From the NCBI RefSeq assembly GCF_001425165.1, contig NZ_LMDU01000017.1:95154-159153 (forward strand): a stretch of 64,000 bases of DNA. Direction: 5' to 3'. Of this stretch, positions 58,991-64,000 are shown in pieces; positions within the stretch are counted from its first letter, which is position 1; every line of letters starts with the position of its first letter. Origin of the DNA: Pelomonas sp. Root405. GTDB taxonomy: Bacteria > Pseudomonadota > Gammaproteobacteria > Burkholderiales > Burkholderiaceae_C. The position numbers and the translations under genes were made by a program. The notes beneath the pieces are model-generated. The model was not told where the DNA came from and did no database searches. It saw only the letters and a list, made by a program, of their open reading frames with translations.

Positions 58991-59036
58991 TTAACCACAG
59001 CTTATCCACAAGTTCTTGTGGATCACCTGTGGATCA
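58991..59036. other. cluster of four DnaA-box-like sequences
   Basis: TTAACCACA (58991-58999), a perfect TTATCCACA (59002-59010), and two reversed TGTGGATCA copies (59017-59025, 59028-59036) within 46 bp. Consensus is TTATCCACA. Spacing is close and regular. No dnaA, dnaN or AT-rich unwinding block is next to it, so it is more likely a DnaA titration or regulatory site than the origin. Confidence 0.6.
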
Positions 59037-59251
59037 AATCAGGTCCGCCAGAGAAGCTGGGAATTCAACCGCGGAACGTCATTTTTCGAACAAGCCGAGA
59101 ACCCATTTTAGCGGCTGGCGCGAACAATCCGCCACCCGGCCCTCAAGTTAGCCGGTGCCAACTTCGCCAAACGGTGGACAACCTGTGGAGGGTCCGAATC
59201 GGGCTTGCCGCATCGCGGAAAGCCCGACCTTCGAGCAAAGGTTCTCCAGGG

Positions 59252-60721
59252 CTAGCGCCCTGGCTTAAGCAGCACGAAGCTGACAACGTCGTCCCGGCGA
59301 ACCACCAGATTGATGACCTTGGCCTTGTCGGCCTTGGCAATTTGGGCTTGGAAGACCTTGACCGAGGGCACTTCGACGTTGTCCACCGACAAGATGAGGT
59401 CGCCCTCACGCAGGCCGGCGCGCGCAGCGGCTCCGGTCGCGCCATCCACCTTGACGCCACCCTTGAGCTTGAGATCCTTGCGTTGCGCCTCGGTCAGCTC
59501 CGACACCTTGAGGCCCAGCGCTGCGCTGGGCGCAGAAGCGGCGGGCGCTGGCTCCGCGCTGCTCTCCGCGCTGCCGCCCGGCTTCCTGCTGCGCTCGTCC
59601 TCACCGATGGTGACGACGAGATCCTTGGTCGCACCTCGGCGGAACACCGTCAGCGTCGTCTTGGCACCGGGCTTCACATTGGCCACCAGCCGGCGCAGGT
59701 CGGCCGCCTTGTCGACGATCTTGCCGTCAACCTTGGTGACCACGTCTCCACCTTCCACGCCGGCTTTCTCGGCCGGGCTGCCCGCGATGACCGAGCGAAT
59801 CACCGCACCTTGCGGTTTGCCCAGACCAATGGCCTCGGCAACCTCCTTGGTGATGTCGTCGGGCAGCACCCCCAGATAGCCGCGCACGACGCGGCCACCC
59901 GTGCGTAGCTCGTCAGCCACGCGGATCGCCTCGCCGATGGGAATCGCGAACGAGATGCCCATGTAGCCACCGTTCTGGCTGTAGATCTGCGAGTTGATGC
60001 CGATCACCTCGCCGCGCAGATTCACCAGCGGCCCGCCCGAGTTGCCGGGATTGATGGCCACGTCGGTCTGGATCAGCGGCAGCAGGTCGCCGGTGTCGCG
60101 CTGCTTGGCGCTGACGATGCCGGCCGTCACGGTGTTCTCGAGGCCGAAAGGCGAGCCGATGGCCATGACCCATTCGCCGACGCGGACCCGGTCGCTGTCG
60201 CCAACCTTGACGAATGGCAGGCCGGTGGCCTCGACCTTCACGACGGCCACGTCGGACCGCTGGTCAGCGCCGATGAGCTTGGCCTTGAGCTCGCGCTTGT
60301 CGGTCAGCGTGACGATGACCTCGTCGGCGCCCTGCACGACGTGAGCATTGGTCAACACATAGCCATCGGCGCTGAGGATGAAGCCCGAGCCGACGCCGCG
60401 GCGCATCGGGCCATCGTCGTCGGGCGTGCCGCCACCTCGCGGCGCACCGCGGCGCTGGTTGGGCACGGGGATCCCGAAGCGGCGCAAGAACTCCTGCATT
60501 TGCTCGTTCATCTCCGCCTGACCCTCGGTCATCTTGACCTTCTCGGCAGTGCGGATGTTGACGACGGCCGGGCCGACACGCTCGACCAGTGCGGCGAAGT
60601 CCGGCAACTCTCGCGTCTGCGCCGTGGCGGGCGCCTGGCCCAGCGCCAGCGCAAAGGCCAGGACCGTGCTTGAAAGCAGGAAGCGCGCGCGCGCGGGATG
60701 GAGGCGGGTCTCAGCGTGCAT
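59252..60721 (-). CDS. mucD: periplasmic serine protease MucD/DegP (Do family)
   Basis: This 489-aa protein has a signal peptide (FLLSSTVLAFALALGQAPATAQ), a trypsin-like domain with His in LTNAHVVQGADE, Asp in DQRSDVAVVKVEA and Ser in AINPGNSGGPLVNLRG, and two PDZ domains (about residues 285-370 and 400-485). It degrades misfolded envelope proteins. Downstream of rseA in the sigma-E unit, it should be part of the envelope stress response. Confidence 0.95.
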   Translation of the reverse strand: MHAETRLHPARARFLLSSTVLAFALALGQAPATAQTRELPDFAALVERVGPAVVNIRTAEKVKMTEGQAEMNEQMQEFLRRFGIPVPNQRRGAPRGGGTPDDDGPMRRGVGSGFILSADGYVLTNAHVVQGADEVIVTLTDKRELKAKLIGADQRSDVAVVKVEATGLPFVKVGDSDRVRVGEWVMAIGSPFGLENTVTAGIVSAKQRDTGDLLPLIQTDVAINPGNSGGPLVNLRGEVIGINSQIYSQNGGYMGISFAIPIGEAIRVADELRTGGRVVRGYLGVLPDDITKEVAEAIGLGKPQGAVIRSVIAGSPAEKAGVEGGDVVTKVDGKIVDKAADLRRLVANVKPGAKTTLTVFRRGATKDLVVTIGEDERSRKPGGSAESSAEPAPAASAPSAALGLKVSELTEAQRKDLKLKGGVKVDGATGAAARAGLREGDLILSVDNVEVPSVKVFQAQIAKADKAKVINLVVRRDDVVSFVLLKPGR

Positions 60722-60801
60722 GTTTGATTTCCAGGGGTTCAGCGAGAGGCAGGACGAAAGCAGCAGATGGGGTGGCAGGGCGGCGCTTCAAGGACGCGGC
60801 T

Positions 60802-61344
60802 TCAACGGGCCGGCTGTGAAGCCGCGGGCTCGGGCAGAGCCAAGCCCCAGTCGATGGTTTCCGGCGATTGATCGCCGGGCAAGCCGGCCTCCCGCTCACC
60901 CACCACCGGCAGCGTACGGCCAGCCGCCGTCTGAGCAAAGCTCAGGCCGCTAAGCCCTTGCGCACGGGGTGGCGCGGCGGGCGCTGCAGCGACGACGGCG
61001 TCCGGTGTGGGTGTTGGTCCCAACACACTGACGCCGAGCGCCATGGCCACAAAGCTGGCCGCCACCGCAAAGGGCGCGAACCAGCGCCGGCGTGGCTGCT
61101 CGGCAATCGGCGTCGGCAGCTGCGCGTGCAGTGCCGCAAGCAGCGCCTCCGGTTCACGGTGCCGGCCCGGCAACTCCGCCGAGCGCAGGGCGTCTGCCGC
61201 CGCCTGCCAAAGCGCCCAACGCTCGCGCAGGCCCGGATCAGTCGCCCAGGCCGCGTTGACGCGCGCCCACTCCGCCGGCGTCGCCCGGCCGTCCATGACG
61301 GCGGACAAGGCCTCACCCACGCGGTCGTCGACAGCGGTCACCAT
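60802..61344 (-). CDS. rseA: anti-sigma-E factor RseA-like
   Basis: This 180-aa protein has an N-terminal RseA-type sigma-binding domain (RVGEALSAVMDGRATPAEWA), a membrane span (FAPFAVAASFVAMALGVSVL) at about residues 88-107 and a Pro/Ala-rich periplasmic tail. It holds RpoE at the membrane until cleaved under stress. It overlaps the end of rpoE by 7 nt. Confidence 0.85.
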   Translation of the reverse strand: MVTAVDDRVGEALSAVMDGRATPAEWARVNAAWATDPGLRERWALWQAAADALRSAELPGRHREPEALLAALHAQLPTPIAEQPRRRWFAPFAVAASFVAMALGVSVLGPTPTPDAVVAAAPAAPPRAQGLSGLSFAQTAAGRTLPVVGEREAGLPGDQSPETIDWGLALPEPAASQPAR

Positions 61345-61922
61345 CGCCGCCCTCCTCTATCGCCTAGCAGCGGCCGCAGCCGCGCAGCGACGGCCTCGCG
61401 GGCGCGAAAGATTCGCGAGCGCACCGTGCCCGCTGGGCAAGCCAGCAGATCGGCGATTTCTTCGTAGCTCAAACCATCCACCTCTCGCAGCAGCAACGCC
61501 CGGCGCTGGTCCTCGGCCAGGGACTCGACCGCCTCGTCCAGCTCTCGCGCCAATTGGCGGCTTGCGAGCAGGGCTTCAGGGGTCGCATCGTCGCTTGGAG
61601 TCGCATCGGTGCCGAAAGTTCCCCCGTCGTCGTCCAGTAATTCGAGCGGCCGCCGCCGGGCGCGGTGACGCTTGGCGGCATTGATCGCGATGCGGTAGAT
61701 CCAGGTGTAGAAGGCGCTCTCGCCGCGGAAGGCTGGCAGCGCGCGATAGGCCGACAGGAACGCCTCCTGGCAAAGGTCGGCGACGTCAGCGGGGTCGTGC
61801 ACGCTGCGCGAAAGCAGTCGCTCGACACGGCGCTGGTACTTCAGCACCAGCATGTCGAAGGCGGCACGGCTGCCCGCCTGCGCCTCGCGGACCAGCAGCG
61901 CGTCGGCGTCGGCGTCACTCAT
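61338..61922 (-). CDS. rpoE: RNA polymerase sigma factor RpoE (ECF)
   Basis: This 194-aa ECF sigma factor has region 2 (AAFDMLVLKYQRRVERLLSR; DVADLCQEAFLSAYRALPAF; FYTWIYRIAINAAKRHRARR) and region 4 (LREVDGLSYEEIADLLACPA; GTVRSRIFRAREAV). It directs the envelope stress regulon. The ATG of MSDADADALLVREAQ overlaps the upstream gene by 4 nt; a longer in-frame start is inside that gene. Confidence 0.93.
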   Translation of the reverse strand: MSDADADALLVREAQAGSRAAFDMLVLKYQRRVERLLSRSVHDPADVADLCQEAFLSAYRALPAFRGESAFYTWIYRIAINAAKRHRARRRPLELLDDDGGTFGTDATPSDDATPEALLASRQLARELDEAVESLAEDQRRALLLREVDGLSYEEIADLLACPAGTVRSRIFRAREAVAARLRPLLGDRGGRRW

Positions 61923-62332
61923 TGCGGCGCCTGCGGGGCTGAGAACAGCGTCGCACGCAGCGCCGTCCATTGCGCCCGCTGCTGGCGGCGCGACAACGGC
62001 AGCCAGCGCGGGCCGGGGCTGGCGCGCAGCAGCAACCAGGTGTCCAGGTCGATCAGCACGGCCAGCTGCACCTCGGCCTCGTCAGAGCGGCCGGGCTCGG
62101 CCAGCCACCACGCCTGGCCATCCCAGCGCAGGCGGCGCGGCAGCACGGACGCTGCGCGCCAAGCCCAGACAGCGGCCAAAGGCGCGGCAAGCATTAGGGG
62201 CCACGCGAGCGGTTGGTGACCGATCGCCGCGGCGGCAGGGCCGCCGCAGGCCAGCGTCGCGATCAAGGCAACGAGACCCTGAACAGCCGGCTGGGCTTGC
62301 AGCTGCACGGCGACCGGCGGCGTGCGGCGCAT
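61919..62332 (-). CDS. hypothetical 137-aa membrane protein between fabF and rpoE
   Basis: Two hydrophobic helices (GLVALIATLACGGPAAAAIG; PLMLAAPLAAVWAWRAASVL) and a soluble C-terminus (RRLRWDGQAWWLAEPGRSDE; LAVLIDLDTWLLLRASPGPR). It resembles the small membrane proteins found at this place in Burkholderiales; no function is known. Translation is coupled to rpoE by an ATGA overlap. fabF ends 18 nt upstream. Confidence 0.7.
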   Translation of the reverse strand: MRRTPPVAVQLQAQPAVQGLVALIATLACGGPAAAAIGHQPLAWPLMLAAPLAAVWAWRAASVLPRRLRWDGQAWWLAEPGRSDEAEVQLAVLIDLDTWLLLRASPGPRWLPLSRRQQRAQWTALRATLFSAPQAPQ

Positions 62333-62350
62333 CGCCGGGGCGCAGCGTCG

Positions 62351-63595
62351 TCAGACGCGCTTGAAGATCAGCGTGCCGTTGGTGCCGCCGAAACCGAAAT
62401 TGTTCTTCGCCGCGACGTCGATCTTCATCGGCCGCGCCTCGTTGGCGCAGTAGTCCAGGTCGCACTCGGGATCCTGGTTGAAGATGTTGATCGTCGGCGG
62501 GGCGACCTGGTCTCGGATGGCCAGGGCGGTGAACACCGACTCGATGCCGCCCGCGCCGCCGAGCAGGTGGCCGGTCATGGACTTGGTCGAGCTGATGACC
62601 ATCTGCTTGGCGTGGTCGCCGAAGGCCAGCTTGATCGCATTGGTCTCGTTCACGTCGCCGAGCGGCGTGGACGTCCCATGGGCGTTCATGTAGTTGACCT
62701 GGTCAGGATTCAGCCCCGAGTTGCGCAGCGCCGCGCGCATGGAGCGCTTGGGGCCGTCGACGTTCGGCGCGGTCATGTGGAAGGCATCCGCGCCCATGCC
62801 GAAGCCTGCCAATTCACAGTAGATCTTGGCGCCACGTTTCTTGGCGTGTTCGTACTCTTCGAGCACCAGCACGCCGGCACCTTCGCCGAGCACGAAACCG
62901 TCGCGGTCCTTGTCCCAGGGGCGGGACGCGGTCGCGGGGTCGTCGTTGCGGGTGGACAGCGCCCGGGCCGCGGCAAAACCGCCGATGCCCAGCGGCGACA
63001 CCGCGCCTTCGGCACCACCGGCGATCATCACGTCGGCATCGCCATACTCGATGAGGCGGCCGGCTTCACCGATCGCATGCAGGCCCGTTGTGCAGGCCGT
63101 CACGATCGCCAGGTTGGGGCCTTGGAAGCCGAACTGGATGGAGACGTGGCCTGAGATCATGTTGATGATCGAGGCCGGGATGAAGAAAGGCGAAATACGG
63201 CGCGGGCCGCGGTTCACCAGCTCGGTCTTGGTGTCCTCGATCAGCGGCAGGCCACCGATACCGGACCCGACCAGCACGCCGATGCGCTCGGCCTGTTCTT
63301 CCGTCAGTTGGTCACCGGTCGGAAGACCGGCGTCGCGCACCGCCTGCATGGATGCCGCCAGGCCGTAATGGATGAAGTTATCCATGTGCCGGGCTTCCTT
63401 GGCGGGGATGTAATCCTCGATCTTGAAGCCCTTGACCTCGCCCGCGAAGTGGCACGCCATGTTGCTGGCATCGAAGCGGGTGACGGTGGCAATGCCGGAA
63501 CGCCCGGCGAGGATGTTGGCCCAGCCCTCGGCAACGGTATTGCCGACGGGACTGATCAGGCCAAGACCGGTGACGACGACGCGGCGACGGCTCAT
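62351..63595 (-). CDS. fabF: 3-oxoacyl-[acyl-carrier-protein] synthase II (FabF)
   Basis: This 414-aa KAS II has the nucleophile Cys in [16 protein letters not shown] (about residue 165) and two catalytic His in [11 protein letters not shown] and [13 protein letters not shown]. It elongates acyl chains and sets the temperature response of unsaturated fatty acids. It follows acpP by 34 nt, with a hairpin/T-tract between them. Confidence 0.97.
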   Translation of the reverse strand: MSRRRVVVTGLGLISPVGNTVAEGWANILAGRSGIATVTRFDASNMACHFAGEVKGFKIEDYIPAKEARHMDNFIHYGLAASMQAVRDAGLPTGDQLTEEQAERIGVLVGSGIGGLPLIEDTKTELVNRGPRRISPFFIPASIINMISGHVSIQFGFQGPNLAIVTACTTGLHAIGEAGRLIEYGDADVMIAGGAEGAVSPLGIGGFAAARALSTRNDDPATASRPWDKDRDGFVLGEGAGVLVLEEYEHAKKRGAKIYCELAGFGMGADAFHMTAPNVDGPKRSMRAALRNSGLNPDQVNYMNAHGTSTPLGDVNETNAIKLAFGDHAKQMVISSTKSMTGHLLGGAGGIESVFTALAIRDQVAPPTINIFNQDPECDLDYCANEARPMKIDVAAKNNFGFGGTNGTLIFKRV

Positions 63596-63618
63596 GCGGT
63601 ACGGATCAGAGTTGCGAG

Positions 63619-63911
<293 letters not shown>

Positions 63912-63958
63912 CTAAGGGCTCTAGATGGGCGTCCCTAAATCAGGACTCCCGGGCCAAA

Positions 63959-64000
63959 TCAGCCCATGTACATGCCGCCATTGACATGCAGCTCAGACCC
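63959..64000 (-). CDS. fabG: 3-oxoacyl-[acyl-carrier-protein] reductase FabG, last codons
   Basis: The final 13 codons read SELHVNGGMYMG and a stop, the characteristic C-terminus of FabG. The rest lies beyond the window. fabG-acpP-fabF order is the standard fatty-acid cluster. Confidence 0.85.
   Translation of the reverse strand, partial: GSELHVNGGMYMG

Larger units (their letters stand above)
58739..59251. other. intergenic region between mucD and lepA
   Basis: About 510 bp without a gene. It holds an intrinsic terminator for the leftward mucD transcript, a cluster of DnaA-box-like 9-mers, and otherwise AT-richer sequence that could contain the lepA promoter. No conserved RNA was recognised. 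Confidence 0.6.

Noticed and set aside
58991-59036. Chromosomal replication origin
   Set aside because: DnaA boxes are clustered, but no dnaA/dnaN, gidA or parAB neighbours and no long AT-rich unwinding stretch are present.

Overview
The window is high-GC DNA from an aerobic or facultative phototrophic betaproteobacterium of the order Burkholderiales, most like the Rubrivivax/Roseateles group. The evidence is a photosynthesis gene cluster with a HiPIP electron carrier, the oxygen-dependent cyclase AcsF and PpsR/PpaA regulators, followed by a typical Burkholderiales housekeeping block (fabG-acpP-fabF-rpoE-rseA-mucD-lepA-lepB-rnc-era-recO-pdxJ-acpS). This placement rests on gene content and protein motifs only; no database was searched.

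About 1-34.4 kb is the photosynthesis gene cluster. The left edge cuts bciA (8-vinyl reductase). A leftward unit crtI-crtB-hemA-(43-aa membrane protein)-BLUF photoreceptor follows, and bchO diverges from crtI across a perfect PpsR site (TGT-N12-ACA). A foreign-looking island of about 3 kb (6.1-9.2 kb) carries a broken UPF0149/SEC-C gene, a small unknown gene, an intact hipBA pair and a decayed vapBC pair; it lies between bchO and bchD. A leftward superoperon bchG-(pucC-like::bchP fusion)-(103-aa membrane protein)-HiPIP-DUF3422-bchI-bchD starts at a second perfect PpsR site. ppsR and ppaA are also leftward. A rightward superoperon bchF-N-B-H-L-M-lhaA-puhA-puhB-puhC-acsF-puhE runs for 14 kb with almost every junction overlapping, from two overlapping PpsR half-matched sites. 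Together these genes supply 5-aminolevulinate, insert Mg, close ring E, reduce protochlorophyllide in the dark, attach and reduce the phytol tail, make early carotenoids and assemble the reaction centre and LH1. pufBALMC, bchCXYZ and the late crt genes are not in the window.

About 34.4-46.4 kb is mixed chromosomal sequence: a GNAT enzyme and an MFS exporter, a PPC-domain protein, gamma-glutamyltransferase, and the rluC-(unknown)-HAD phosphatase-Rieske-S49 peptidase operon, which diverges from rne (RNase E) across a leader of about 610 bp. About 46.4-64 kb holds a POT peptide transporter, a ClpP-fold membrane protein and the housekeeping block. An unrecognised two-gene unit is wedged between recO and pdxJ. 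The right edge cuts the last codons of fabG.

The strongest novelty candidates are: (1) the three PpsR-linked operon promoters (crtI, bchF, bchG) each place a -10 element exactly 7 nt from the ATG, which suggests leaderless photosynthesis mRNAs; (2) a natural fusion of a PucC-type pigment transporter with geranylgeranyl reductase BchP; (3) a stand-alone BLUF protein inside a PpsR-controlled operon plus a B12-type PpaA beside ppsR, which looks like a two-protein counterpart of AppA; (4) a toxin-antitoxin island that separates bchO from bchID.
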